A DNA stretch of 64,000 nt from Macrococcus equipercicus (GCF_004359525.2 NZ_SCWC02000001.1:1-64000), one strand, 5' to 3'; numbered from the stretch's first letter, positions 45,155-53,898 are shown. The notes: generated by a model not told the origin, from the letters alone. A program made the numbers and translations.

Positions 45155-46192
45155 ATGATTAAGAAAACGATTCTCTCGACCGTCCTGACTTTGATAAGTT
45201 TTATAGTCACTTCTCTGTCAACAGCCGAAGCTGCAGCGTATGACAGAGGCGTTACAATTGATATCGCCCGTAAGTATCACTCCCTCAGCACACTGAAAGC
45301 GATTGTCGATGAGATGAAAGCGAACAATGCCGCCTACTTGCAGCTGCATTTCTCAGACAATGAAAACTATGCGCTTGCTTCCCCTTACTTATATCAGACG
45401 AGTAATATAACCAACTCGCGTTACTTGACTGCCGGTGAATTAGCGGCATTGATCACTTATTGTAACGACCGTGACATTATAGTCATCCCTGACATCGATA
45501 TGCCGGCTCATTCTGCTGCCTGGACGGTTAAAGTGGCACCGCGATTAAAAGCAGGTGAGCGCATCACGACTGACTTTGATAGCAGCGTCGTCGATTATTT
45601 CGGCAATACGGTCGCACTCACGCACTCAAAAGCACTGCTGACAGAAGTCATGACTCAGTTCAAGCAGCCGAAGTTCTATGGCCGCCAGCGCATCGTCATC
45701 GGCGGTGATGAAGTGACAGGTGGTTACGCTTTCCAGGATGAGCTGCTCACTTACATCAATCAGTTAGCGGCACATACCGTGCAGGCGGGATATAAACCCC
45801 AGCTCTGGAATGACAGCCTGACTAAGAGCGGCTTAAGCGGCCTGAACAAATCAGTATCCATCTTATACTGGTCACAGCGCGGGGACACTAACGTCACTGT
45901 TGAAGATTTCGCCCAGGCGGGTCTCAGCGTTTACAACTATAACGCCATGTCGTTATACTTCCTTCCTGACAGCCGTTGTGCAGCAGATATAACGGAACAG
46001 GCTGGTTATATTCAACGTGCTTACAAGATTAATCACTTCTATGAGAACGGTGAGTACTACTATCCTGTCACAACCTTTAACATCGCCGGCTCTGCTCTGA
46101 CGTTCTGGGGGGAGCATGCGGGGGAACTCTCACAGCAGCAGCTGCTGGAGCAGGAACTGCCGTTGATCAGAAGTTATTTAACGGTGCAGTAA
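45155..46192 (+). CDS. Secreted GH20 beta-N-acetylglucosaminidase, dispersin B-like
   Basis: 345 residues with a signal peptide (cleavage near AEA-AAY, about 27). TIDIARKYHS at the mature start, QLHFSDNENYALAS (about residue 65), the GGDEV catalytic pair Asp185-Glu186, QLWNDSL, ILYWSQRGD, VYNYNAMSLYFLP and the closing LTFWGEHAGE all match dispersin B position by position. Dispersin B splits poly-beta-1,6-N-acetylglucosamine, the PIA/PNAG biofilm polymer. Single GH20 domain of about 320 residues, no wall anchor, so probably released. Inferred role: biofilm dispersal or attack on PNAG of competing staphylococci. Confidence 0.86.
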   Translation: MIKKTILSTVLTLISFIVTSLSTAEAAAYDRGVTIDIARKYHSLSTLKAIVDEMKANNAAYLQLHFSDNENYALASPYLYQTSNITNSRYLTAGELAALITYCNDRDIIVIPDIDMPAHSAAWTVKVAPRLKAGERITTDFDSSVVDYFGNTVALTHSKALLTEVMTQFKQPKFYGRQRIVIGGDEVTGGYAFQDELLTYINQLAAHTVQAGYKPQLWNDSLTKSGLSGLNKSVSILYWSQRGDTNVTVEDFAQAGLSVYNYNAMSLYFLPDSRCAADITEQAGYIQRAYKINHFYENGEYYYPVTTFNIAGSALTFWGEHAGELSQQQLLEQELPLIRSYLTVQ

Positions 46193-46229
46193 TCGTCAAA
46201 CAATAGCCGGATAGTCACCGACCATCCGG

Positions 46230-46712
46230 TTATTGTCTTGGATTTAATTCATCAATCACTTCTTTCGGGTCGTGACCGTACTTATTCGGACCTTCTGTCC
46301 CGTCAAACGCCAGCACTATAAAGAAGAGAATAGAAACGATGGCGTAGCAGAAGACAACAGCGCCATCTGCTGTGTCATCAAGAGTCATGAATTCTGTAGC
46401 ATTGAACAGTGCTGTGAATATAAAGACGGGCAGTGCAGTCCAGCCGGTTATATTCAAATCCTGGAGCCGTCTGAATAAGACCGAGAAGAAAGGAATCACC
46501 AGTACAGTGTCACTGATGAGCTGCAGGTTGAACAGCAGTGCATGAGGATAGCGGGGGGATATTAATACAGCCAGCAGTAAACCTGCTGCAGCGATTGTCA
46601 TATGAATAATGAAAGGAACCCAGAATTCTTTTCGTCTTGCCCGCTGATTGAGCACAAAGGCCTGCGTCCAGAATCGTTTGTATGCTTCACGGGCTGTCAT
46701 TTTGATCTCCAT
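46230..46712 (-). CDS. DUF805 family membrane protein (4)
   Basis: 160 residues, AGGAGG before ATG 46712. AYKRFWTQAFVLNQRARRKEFWVP, FRRLQDLNITGW and DGTEGPNKYGHDPKE make it a close paralogue of DUF805 (3). Four membrane segments. A TTTAAG-N5-TTTAAG pair lies 76-92 bases upstream, between it and the divergent SDR gene. Confidence 0.82.
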   Translation of the reverse strand: MEIKMTAREAYKRFWTQAFVLNQRARRKEFWVPFIIHMTIAAAGLLLAVLISPRYPHALLFNLQLISDTVLVIPFFSVLFRRLQDLNITGWTALPVFIFTALFNATEFMTLDDTADGAVVFCYAIVSILFFIVLAFDGTEGPNKYGHDPKEVIDELNPRQ

Positions 46713-46787
46713 AGTTAACCTCCTTCTAGTGTGAGATATGAAGATGATAACATAGCTGCCTATGAAAGCGACTGAACCAAGGCGGTA

Positions 46788-46823
46788 TTTAAGAAAAGTT
46801 TAAGAAAGCGGACGTGTTATAAT
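46788..46823 (+). promoter_or_regulatory. CiaR-like box 3 and promoter before the SDR gene
   Basis: TTTAAG (46788-46793), 5 bases, TTTAAG (46799-46804), then TATAAT at 46818-46823. The second half-site falls in the -35 region of this promoter. Also upstream of the divergent DUF805 (4) gene. Confidence 0.55.
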
Positions 46824-46940
46824 GGATAGAAAAGTACGAGGCACAGAGTCATCAACTTATTTTAAAACTGTCACTTTTCCATGAACTATTAATGCGCAGT
46901 ATGGGTATAAACAACTATCTGGATATAGGAGACGATAATC

Positions 46941-48377
46941 ATGAACATATTACTGACAGGTGCTTCCGGTTATATCGGCGGCCACTTACTGAAAGAACTG
47001 AAGAAAAATCACCATATCGTTGCCGCGTCGCGCAGTACTAAAAACAAAGAGAATGAAGAAAATGTGGAATGGAAAAAAGTCGATTTGTTCTCGCTGAAAG
47101 ATGTGGAGGACGCGATGGAAGGCATTGATACGGCAATCTATCTTGTCCATTCAATGATGCCGTCAGCTAAGCTGACGCAGGCATCATTCATGGATATGGA
47201 TGCGATACTTGCTGATAACTTCGGCCGTGCCGCGAAAACAAAAGGGGTCAAACATATCATCTTCATGAGCGGTATTATGCCGCCTGATGAAGATGAAGAA
47301 GATTTATCAGACCACTTAAAGAGCCGGAAAGAATGCGAGAAAATCCTCGGGTTTTACGGTGTGCCGGTCTCGACACTGCGTGCCGGACTCATTATCGGAC
47401 CAAAAGGATCGTCGTTCCCGATTCTGAAAAAACTGACGGAACGGCTGCCGGCGCTTGTGCTGCCGAAATGGGCGTACAGCAAGACAGCGCCTGTCGCACT
47501 GGACGATGTCGTAGCAGGGCTGAAGGCACTAGTTGACCGGGATATAACAGAGAACGAAGTGATTGATATCAGTCATGACGTGACGACATACAAAGAGATG
47601 TTCAAAGAAACAGCAGCAGTGATGAATAAGAAACTGCCGATGATCAATCTTCCGATTATTCCTGTCTGGCTGTCAAAACCCGTCGTTCGCCTGATCGCCG
47701 GAGAACCGAAAGAACTGGTCTATCCGCTGCTTGACAGCCTGGTCCACGACATGGTGCCGAGCAAGAAAAACTACATGGAAGGTATTTCCAATGCGCCGAC
47801 GCCGATCAAAGAAAGCATCAAAAAAGCACTCGAAGAAGATAAAGATGATAAGAAGAAAAAGAAATCATCGAAGTCCATTGGTGATGAACTGAAGAAGAGC
47901 GATGTGAAATCAGTGCAGCGTATCATGATTCCATCCAGCTGGACGATTGACCAGACAGCGAACTACTATGCCAACTGGTTATCGCGTATCGGTTATTCCT
48001 TCATCAATACATCAATTGAAAATGAAAAGCTGATGATCAGTCTGCCGATCTTTAAAGAGCCGATTCTCATCCTTGAGAAATCAAAGGAACGTTCAAGCGA
48101 AAACCGGGTGCTCTTCTATATTAGAGGCGGTAAGTTCGCGCGGTCTGTAGAAGGCGGCCGTGCGCGTCTTGAATTCCGGCGTGTGCTTGATACGAATGAA
48201 TGTTTGATCGCCATCCACGAATATGAGCCGACACTGCCATGGTTCATCTATAAATTCACACAGGCGAGAGTACATATCATCGTCATGACACTGTTCGGCT
48301 ATGAAACAAAGCTGCTCGCTAAAACACTTGATTCCAAATATTTGGTAGACCGGACGAAACAGCTGGCAGACCGTTAA
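46941..48377 (+). CDS. Atypical SDR NAD(P)-binding protein with extra C-terminal domain
   Basis: 478 residues. Rossmann start LLTGASGYIGGHLLKEL (GxSGYIGG), LVHSMMP and FMSGIMPP strands, then a middle part (about 150-300) with the substrate domain, a Lys-rich linker KDDKKKKKSSK (about 305) and a C-terminal 150-residue domain of the DUF2867 or START-like kind (GRARLEFRRVLDTNECLIAIHEYEPTLPW in part). The catalytic YxxxK is not obvious. Function unknown; relatives are annotated as NAD-dependent epimerases. A shortened paralogue is at 58230. Confidence 0.75.
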   Translation: MNILLTGASGYIGGHLLKELKKNHHIVAASRSTKNKENEENVEWKKVDLFSLKDVEDAMEGIDTAIYLVHSMMPSAKLTQASFMDMDAILADNFGRAAKTKGVKHIIFMSGIMPPDEDEEDLSDHLKSRKECEKILGFYGVPVSTLRAGLIIGPKGSSFPILKKLTERLPALVLPKWAYSKTAPVALDDVVAGLKALVDRDITENEVIDISHDVTTYKEMFKETAAVMNKKLPMINLPIIPVWLSKPVVRLIAGEPKELVYPLLDSLVHDMVPSKKNYMEGISNAPTPIKESIKKALEEDKDDKKKKKSSKSIGDELKKSDVKSVQRIMIPSSWTIDQTANYYANWLSRIGYSFINTSIENEKLMISLPIFKEPILILEKSKERSSENRVLFYIRGGKFARSVEGGRARLEFRRVLDTNECLIAIHEYEPTLPWFIYKFTQARVHIIVMTLFGYETKLLAKTLDSKYLVDRTKQLADR

Positions 48378-48383
48378 TCACAA

Positions 48384-48416
48384 ACCACCTTGGAGAAACG
48401 CCAAGGTGGTTTTTTA
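48384..48416. terminator. Terminator after the SDR gene
   Basis: ACCACCTTGG ... CCAAGGTGGT, then TTTTT; converging with the DUF4385 gene. Confidence 0.85.
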
Positions 48417-48423
48417 TGACCGT

Positions 48424-48873
48424 TTACTGTTCATAGCGGTCTTTATGCTCTTTTTTCATCCGCTGATAATCTGCGTCGGCCCGGATTTTATCCCAGTATT
48501 CTTTAAAGATCAGTGCCGACTGCCGTTTAATATCATCATCTTCATTCGGCATGACTTTACGGTCATCATCATATTTCCGGCCAGACTTATGATGCGCATA
48601 ACGCATGGCACGTGTGTAACCCATCTGGATGAATTTTCTCGCCATATCCATGCCGACAAAATCGTCTGCCTCTTTATAAGCCTCGTATAACTGATAAATT
48701 TCTGCGCTTGATTTCTTCGCGATGTCCGGCGTCTTAAAGCGCCAGTGGGGAAGTATTTCGCCTTTATACGGTTCGACGAGCAGCACACCCTGCTCACCAC
48801 GCCCGACTTGGTACAGCTCGGGATGCTTGCGAAAGTCAATCTTCTTGAAATCCTGTTCATAATTAAATTTCAT
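48424..48873 (-). CDS. DUF4385 family protein
   Basis: 149 residues, GGAGG before the ATG at 48873. The block VGRGEQGVLLVEPYKGEILPHWRF (in pieces) and DDFVGMDMARKFIQMGYTRAMRYAHHKSGRKYD are the marks of DUF4385, a family found across bacteria and phages with no known role. Cytoplasmic, charged C-terminus. Confidence 0.82.
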   Translation of the reverse strand: MKFNYEQDFKKIDFRKHPELYQVGRGEQGVLLVEPYKGEILPHWRFKTPDIAKKSSAEIYQLYEAYKEADDFVGMDMARKFIQMGYTRAMRYAHHKSGRKYDDDRKVMPNEDDDIKRQSALIFKEYWDKIRADADYQRMKKEHKDRYEQ

Positions 48874-49060
48874 CTTATGCCTCCTATATCACTTGTCATC
48901 ACTGTCAATCGTTTCTTCATATTGTAACAATGGAACATGTTGTATATCACTTATGTAACAAATAAATGACAATAAGCGTTTCAAGAATTTGTCGTGCTAT
49001 GATTAATTTAACTTATAAAGAGAAGCTAATACTACTAATCAACTAAGGGGGACTACCAGC

Positions 49061-49516
49061 TTGAAGAAGACATTGCTCGCTGTAACGACTGCTGCTTTAT
49101 TGACGACCGGGATTGCTGCACCAGTACATGAGGCAGATGCTGTACGACAGACAGTGACATACAAGAAAGCATCCGGTAACTCTGTGGCATCAGTCGCAAG
49201 AAGCATCGCTGCAAAACGTATTTACAAATATGGTGCGAACAACAATTATGCAGTGGACTGCTCAGCCTTTGCTCAGCAAGTTATGAGTGCTGTCGGCAAA
49301 CGCGTGCCAAGAACAACTCATGCTCAAATAAAAGCAGGCAGACGTGTCTACAATCCTCAAGCAGGAGATCTCGTCTTCTTCAATCGCGGGACTCATGTTG
49401 GTGTCTATATCGGCAACGGCCAGATGGTCGATGCACTAAATCCAGTAGAAGGTGTTAAAGAGCGTTCGATTTATTATATCAACGGCACAATCACTGGTTT
49501 CTACAGATATTATTAG
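49061..49516 (+). CDS. Secreted minimal NlpC/P60 cell-wall hydrolase (1)
   Basis: 151 residues, TTG start at 49061 with AAGGGGG upstream (no ATG available). Signal peptide with cleavage near ADA-VRQ (about 28). The mature protein is nearly just an NlpC/P60 domain: catalytic Cys in AVDCSAFAQQV (about residue 67), His in GTHVGVYIGNG (about 111), then MVDALNPVEG. Family enzymes cut peptidoglycan stem peptides or amides. No LysM or SH3 binding domain. Tandem paralogue follows at 49847. Confidence 0.82.
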   Translation: MKKTLLAVTTAALLTTGIAAPVHEADAVRQTVTYKKASGNSVASVARSIAAKRIYKYGANNNYAVDCSAFAQQVMSAVGKRVPRTTHAQIKAGRRVYNPQAGDLVFFNRGTHVGVYIGNGQMVDALNPVEGVKERSIYYINGTITGFYRYY

Positions 49517-49528
49517 CTGCTATATTAA

Positions 49529-49563
49529 TGAATTCCTGCCGCAGATGCGGCAGGAATTTTTTT
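49529..49563 (+). terminator. Terminator of NlpC/P60 gene 1
   Basis: AATTCCTGCCGCA-GA-TGCGGCAGGAATT followed by TTTTT. Confidence 0.85.
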
Positions 49564-49846
49564 AATACAGTGTTAAGTAATATGACAGAGAAAAAGATGC
49601 ACTGTAATATTTATTCCTTAATTTGTAAATTAAAAGGAATAAATAGGAAAATGAACGTTGCTATGACGGCTTTGAGAAGAGGAAAGTGTAAAATGTATAT
49701 TATTACAATCTGGCTTAATAATTTTCAGTGTCGTAACAATACTATAACAAGGCCCTTTTATTAATTGTTATATGGTATGATTCTATCTGTCCTAAATAAC
49801 TCGTAACTTTTAATGAATTAACCATATATAACGGAGGAATTACAAA
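49564..49846. other. Intergenic region between the two NlpC/P60 genes
   Basis: About 280 AT-rich bases. One tiny frame at 49694-49762 (MYIITIWLNN..., 22 residues) has a GAGGAAAG site and could be translated, but nothing else supports it. No clear WalR box was found. Confidence 0.35.
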
Positions 49847-50542
49847 ATGAAAAAAACTATTATTGCTTTATCTACATTAGCAGGTTTAACAGTAGCAGGT
49901 AATCATCATGCGGATGCAGCTGCATACGGAAAAGGAACTCCGGAAGCACAAGCACATATGAACAATACTACTTCAACTTCTTACAACTATAACTATTCAA
50001 ATGACTACAAATATAACTACACTTATACTGCTAATGCAGATGGAAGCACTGTATACAACTATAACTATGGTTCAAATAACAACTTCAGAGCTAACTCAGT
50101 CACTACTGAAGCGAATGCTGACACTACACAGACAACTGTAAGAAACTTCAACCAAAATACTACTTATCAAAAAGCAGTTTCTACAACAACATCTGCTGCA
50201 GTCAATAACAATGTAGCATCAGTAGCAAACAGCATGGCTGCAACTCGTATCTACGTTTACGGTGCTAACACTTCTACTGCAGTAGACTGTTCATCATTTG
50301 CACAGCAAGTACTGGCAGCGATGGGTAAATCAATTCCACGTACAACATACGCTCAAATGGCAGCAGGTACACCGGTATCTAACCCGCAACCAGGCGACTT
50401 AGTCTTCTTTAACGACGGATCACACGTTGGTGTCTACATCGGCGGCGGTATCATGGTCGATGCACTTAATCCTGCTGAAGGCGTTGGCGAACGTGCAGTA
50501 TCATATGTTGATGGTACAGTCACTGGCTACTACCGATTCTAA
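49847..50542 (+). CDS. Secreted NlpC/P60 cell-wall hydrolase (2) with Tyr/Asn-rich linker
   Basis: 231 residues, CGGAGGAAT before the ATG. Signal peptide (cleavage near ADA-AAY, about 23), a Tyr/Asn/Ser/Thr-rich region (about 40-115; YNYNYSNDYKYNYTY), then the NlpC/P60 domain with Cys in AVDCSSFAQQV (about 147) and His in GSHVGVYIGGG (about 191). The catalytic half is nearly the same as in the gene before, so this is a tandem duplicate with an added linker like those of SsaA-type staphylococcal proteins. The linker may bind wall polymers. Confidence 0.83.
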   Translation: MKKTIIALSTLAGLTVAGNHHADAAAYGKGTPEAQAHMNNTTSTSYNYNYSNDYKYNYTYTANADGSTVYNYNYGSNNNFRANSVTTEANADTTQTTVRNFNQNTTYQKAVSTTTSAAVNNNVASVANSMAATRIYVYGANTSTAVDCSSFAQQVLAAMGKSIPRTTYAQMAAGTPVSNPQPGDLVFFNDGSHVGVYIGGGIMVDALNPAEGVGERAVSYVDGTVTGYYRF

Positions 50543-50549
50543 TAAACAG

Positions 50550-50587
50550 TCAGATCAGGTTAGACCTATATAGGTCTAACCTGATTT
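50550..50587. terminator. Bidirectional terminator
   Basis: ATCAGGTTAGACCTA pairs with TAGGTCTAACCTGAT, then TTTTTTATTTT; between converging genes. Confidence 0.88.
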
Positions 50588-50588
50588 T

Positions 50589-51275
50589 TTATTTTGCCTC
50601 AAGAGCAGCAGCTAACTTTTTACCGACTTTCTGTGCGGACGGTGGATTCTGCCCGGTGATAACGCGGCCGTCAATCCGCACATACGATTTCAGGGGACGC
50701 TTCGCTTTATATTTCCCGCCGGCTGCAGTCATCGCATCCTGCGTCAAATAAGGCATCTGTTTCTTAGTGCCGTTCAGGCGTTCTTCCATCGTGCTGAAAC
50801 CGGTGACTTTCTTCCCGTGCAGCACCGGGACACCTGTCTGCCGGTCGACTACATTGACTAGACCGACGACGCCGTGACATACACCAGTAACAAAGCCGCC
50901 GTTAGCATAGATAGTCTCTGCAATTTCCTGCAGCTCGGTATTATCCTTGAAGTCCCACATGGCGCCGTGGCCTCCGGCGTAATAAATTGCCGCATATTCT
51001 AATGGATTGACTGCTGACGGCTTCATTGTAGCAGCAAGTGCACGCTGTTTGAAGATATCATTGCCATACCATTTCCAGTCAGTATCGTTTGCCGCTTTCA
51101 AGCTTGCCGGGTCAATCGGCACGTAGCCGCCTTTCGGGCTGACGTAATCAATTTCATGACCTGCGGCTGCCATCTCTTCGACAAAATGTGTCACTTCGCC
51201 GAGCCAGACACCGGTTGCACGGTCAGTCGTCTCATAGTTTTCGACATTAGTTGCTACTACTAGTATTTTAGCCAT
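50589..51275 (-). CDS. DJ-1/PfpI family protein (Hsp31/glyoxalase III-like)
   Basis: 228 residues from ATG 51275 (GAGGAG seven bases upstream; ATG 51281 is too close). Elements: TGVWLGEVTHFVEEM with a conserved Glu, YYAGGHGAMWDF, and the nucleophile elbow GFVTGVCHGVVGLVNV (Cys about residue 128). Relatives act as glutathione-independent glyoxalases or stress chaperones. Monocistronic. Confidence 0.85.
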   Translation of the reverse strand: MAKILVVATNVENYETTDRATGVWLGEVTHFVEEMAAAGHEIDYVSPKGGYVPIDPASLKAANDTDWKWYGNDIFKQRALAATMKPSAVNPLEYAAIYYAGGHGAMWDFKDNTELQEIAETIYANGGFVTGVCHGVVGLVNVVDRQTGVPVLHGKKVTGFSTMEERLNGTKKQMPYLTQDAMTAAGGKYKAKRPLKSYVRIDGRVITGQNPPSAQKVGKKLAAALEAK

Positions 51276-51399
51276 GATCATTCTCCTCGTTAAACTAGTT
51301 ATTATCTGTTTACCCGTCTGACGAGAAATTATGCTTTAAATTTAAGGTAAGTGAACTTGGAATATAGTAGAATAAAGAAAACTCGCTGAGGTGACGACT

Positions 51400-51849
51400 A
51401 TGTGGAAGTTTAAAGAATTCGACCGACTGACGACATTAGAACTGTTTAAGATTTATAAGCTGCGCGTCAATACATTTGTTGTGGAACAGCAGTGCGCCTA
51501 TCCGGAGATTGACGACAAGGATCTACAGTCCATTCATATTTTTGACTGGGAAAACGATGACGTCCTGAGCTATGCCCGTCTCATTATCGATGAACCTGTG
51601 CATATCGGCAGAGTGATTGTGGCGCCGGCACAGCGTGGCAGCGGAGCCGGCCGTGTATTGATGGAGAAAGTCATGAACTATATTGAAACGCATCATTCCC
51701 ATACGCCGCTGCATCTTCAGGGGCAGGCGCATCTTCATGATTTCTATGCGTCATACGGTTTTAAAGCCATGTCTGATATTTATTTTGAAGACATGATTCC
51801 GCACATAGATATGGAGCGACCGGCATTTAAGGCAGCCGATCAATTTTAA
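51400..51849 (+). CDS. elaA: ElaA-like GNAT acetyltransferase
   Basis: 149 residues from ATG 51400 (GAGGTGA upstream; GTG 51391 overlaps that site). ElaA start: LTTLELFKIYKLRVNTFVVEQQ and the YPEIDDKD segment. Acetyl-CoA loop VIVAPAQRGSGAGRVLMEK (about residue 75) and ASYGFKAMSDIYFEDMIPHIDM end. Substrate unknown. Followed 11 bases later by ogt. Confidence 0.85.
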   Translation: MWKFKEFDRLTTLELFKIYKLRVNTFVVEQQCAYPEIDDKDLQSIHIFDWENDDVLSYARLIIDEPVHIGRVIVAPAQRGSGAGRVLMEKVMNYIETHHSHTPLHLQGQAHLHDFYASYGFKAMSDIYFEDMIPHIDMERPAFKAADQF

Positions 51850-51860
51850 GGGGTGAACGT

Positions 51861-52367
51861 ATGATTTATTTAAGCGAATGGCAGCACGGTGCTACTGTCT
51901 ACTATTTGGCAGCATCAAAGAAAGGGGTATGTTATTTCGGCAATAATGAGCGGGCAGTCGTCATGACGTGGCTCGGGCGCCACTTTAATGAAGATGTGTT
52001 GCTGGGTTCTCCTGCTGATGCACATAACAGGAAATACATGGATGACCTGACGAATTATTTTAACGGCAGCTTAACCGCTTTTGACTGGCCGTTTGATTTA
52101 AAAGGGACGCCGTTTCAGCAGCTTGTCTGGGAACAGCTGCTGACCGTGCCCTACGGCCGGACACTGACTTACGGCGACATCGCAGCGCGTCTTAATAACA
52201 GCAAGGCGGTACGAGCAGTAGGGGGCGCTATCGGCAGAAACCCGGTCATGGTCGCTATACCGTGCCATCGTATTATCGGCAGGAATGGTAAGTTGACCGG
52301 CTTTTCCGGTGGACTTGATATTAAACGACAGCTGCTTGATATTGAAGGGATTGCTTATCATGACTAA
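51861..52367 (+). CDS. ogt: Methylated-DNA-protein-cysteine methyltransferase
   Basis: 168 residues. C-terminal core: GTPFQQLVWEQLLTVPYGRTLTYGDIA (in pieces), helix-turn-helix with SKAVRAVGGAIGRNP and the acceptor Cys in VAIPCHRIIG (about residue 136). Repairs O6-alkylguanine by a suicide transfer. Part of the elaA-ogt-CHY finger-DUF418 run. Confidence 0.92.
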   Translation: MIYLSEWQHGATVYYLAASKKGVCYFGNNERAVVMTWLGRHFNEDVLLGSPADAHNRKYMDDLTNYFNGSLTAFDWPFDLKGTPFQQLVWEQLLTVPYGRTLTYGDIAARLNNSKAVRAVGGAIGRNPVMVAIPCHRIIGRNGKLTGFSGGLDIKRQLLDIEGIAYHD

Positions 52368-52689
52368 AGTGTTCGGCAGCACAGTCGATAATGAGACGCG
52401 GTGCATTCATTATCATCAGCCGGAAGATGTCATCGCCATCAAGTTTAACTGCTGCAGCAAATATTATCCGTGCTACAAATGTCATCAAGAAAACGAGGCA
52501 CATTCTATTATTCCATGGCCGAAAGATGACTGGGATAAACAGGCGATACTGTGCGGCAGCTGCAAAATGGAGCTGACAATCAATGACTATATGGCAGCAG
52601 TACAGTGCCCGCACTGTGCGGCGCCGTTCAATCCACGATGCAGCAATCACTACCATCTATATTTTGATATGAGAGGAGAGGGCCTTTAA
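52360..52689 (+). CDS. CHY-type zinc finger protein
   Basis: 109 residues from ATG 52360, overlapping ogt by 8 nt. The CHY finger pattern is clear: RCIHYHQPEDVIAIKFNCC in pieces, YPCYKCHQENEAHS, WDKQAILCGSCKMEL and CPHCAAPFNPRCSNHYHLYF, with about ten Cys and several His for three zinc sites. Bacterial members are uncharacterised; the yeast relative Hot13 is a mitochondrial zinc protein. Translationally coupled to ogt. Confidence 0.82.
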   Translation: MTKVFGSTVDNETRCIHYHQPEDVIAIKFNCCSKYYPCYKCHQENEAHSIIPWPKDDWDKQAILCGSCKMELTINDYMAAVQCPHCAAPFNPRCSNHYHLYFDMRGEGL

Positions 52690-52725
52690 TATGAACAGCA
52701 GTCATCACAAAGTTCCGGACATAAG

Positions 52726-53868
52726 ATGACGAAAGAACGCATCTATAGTCTGGACGTACTCCGTGGATTCAGCCTGTTCGGCATTATTATAATGAATATT
52801 GTCGGCTTCACGCATGATACGTTTCATATGAATCCTTATTTGATATTCCGCCATGGCTGGGACCGGGTGCTGTACAGCATAGAAGTATTGTTCGTGCAGA
52901 ACTCCTTCTATCCGATCTTTGCCTTTCTGTTCGGCTACGGGCTTGCAATGATGCATGAGAGCGCCGCCGCAAGAGGCAGCAGCTTTGCGCCGATTGCTTA
53001 TAGAAGGCTCAGTGCGATGATTATTTTCGGTGTCATTCACGGTATGCTGATTTTCTCAGGGGACATTCTGCAGTCGTATGCGATTGTGACACTAGTCGGC
53101 GTACTGTTTTTATTTATCGATCGTGCCTTCAGTTTAATCGCGGCACTTTTTCTCTGGCTGCTGTATGCTGCATTGTACTGGGTACCGACACTGACACTGG
53201 CGCTGCAGCGGCCCGAGCTTGACTACATGGGCAGCAACACGCAGGCCGCACGTCACATGATGGCTGTACTTAATAGTCATGATCTAGTTAAAATCATTCA
53301 GCTGACAGGCGATAACTTTCTCACTTACTTCTTTGTCACGGATGCTGATTCATTTCTCTTCAGAGCGACGTCATTGCTGCCGCTCATACTGCTTGGAATG
53401 TTTGCCAAGCGGGTGAGGCTGTTCGAGCGTCTCATTCGATACCGCAAATATGCTGTACTGCTTGCAGCAGTGTTCTTTGTCAGCGGCCTTGCGATTAAAA
53501 GTCTGCCGCTCATCTATTACGGACGCTTCAGTCTGGATCAAGTCGGCGTATACAGCGGCGGTATTATTTTAGCCGCCGCCTATGTCATTGCACTTGTGCT
53601 GCTGAGTGAGCACGCGACGTTCAGAACATGGACGGCGCCTCTCAGCAAAGTCGGCAGGCTCAGCTTTACGACTTATATTATGCAGAGCATACTCATGTTC
53701 ATCATTGTCTATGGGTTCCAGCTGTTCGGCACACTGAATCTGCTGGAGACATATACGATTGCTGTCCTGATTTATTTGTTCAATATTATATTTGCGGTCT
53801 GTTATTTGAAGAAATTCAAGCAAGGTCCGCTTGAATATATATGGCGTAAAATCACTTATTTGAAATAG
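52726..53868 (+). CDS. DUF418 family membrane protein
   Basis: 380 residues, about ten membrane segments. Start RIYSLDVLRGFSLFGIIIMNI is the usual DUF418 opening; the family's C-terminal domain includes GRLSFTTYIMQSILM and a closing GPLEYIWRKITY. Function unknown, likely a transporter or acyltransferase-3-like protein. Ribosome-binding site is weak; it follows the CHY gene by 36 bases and is probably co-transcribed. Confidence 0.82.
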   Translation: MTKERIYSLDVLRGFSLFGIIIMNIVGFTHDTFHMNPYLIFRHGWDRVLYSIEVLFVQNSFYPIFAFLFGYGLAMMHESAAARGSSFAPIAYRRLSAMIIFGVIHGMLIFSGDILQSYAIVTLVGVLFLFIDRAFSLIAALFLWLLYAALYWVPTLTLALQRPELDYMGSNTQAARHMMAVLNSHDLVKIIQLTGDNFLTYFFVTDADSFLFRATSLLPLILLGMFAKRVRLFERLIRYRKYAVLLAAVFFVSGLAIKSLPLIYYGRFSLDQVGVYSGGIILAAAYVIALVLLSEHATFRTWTAPLSKVGRLSFTTYIMQSILMFIIVYGFQLFGTLNLLETYTIAVLIYLFNIIFAVCYLKKFKQGPLEYIWRKITYLK

Positions 53869-53898
53869 ACGGCTATTGCTTTGACGGCAGTTATACCA

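Noticed and set aside
49528-49764. 78-residue ORF between the two NlpC/P60 genes
   Set aside because: It starts inside the terminator hairpin of the previous gene and has no ribosome-binding site.
49564-49846. WalR boxes upstream of the NlpC/P60 genes
   Set aside because: Several TGTAA-like words occur but none as TGTWAH-N5-TGTWAH with the right spacing.
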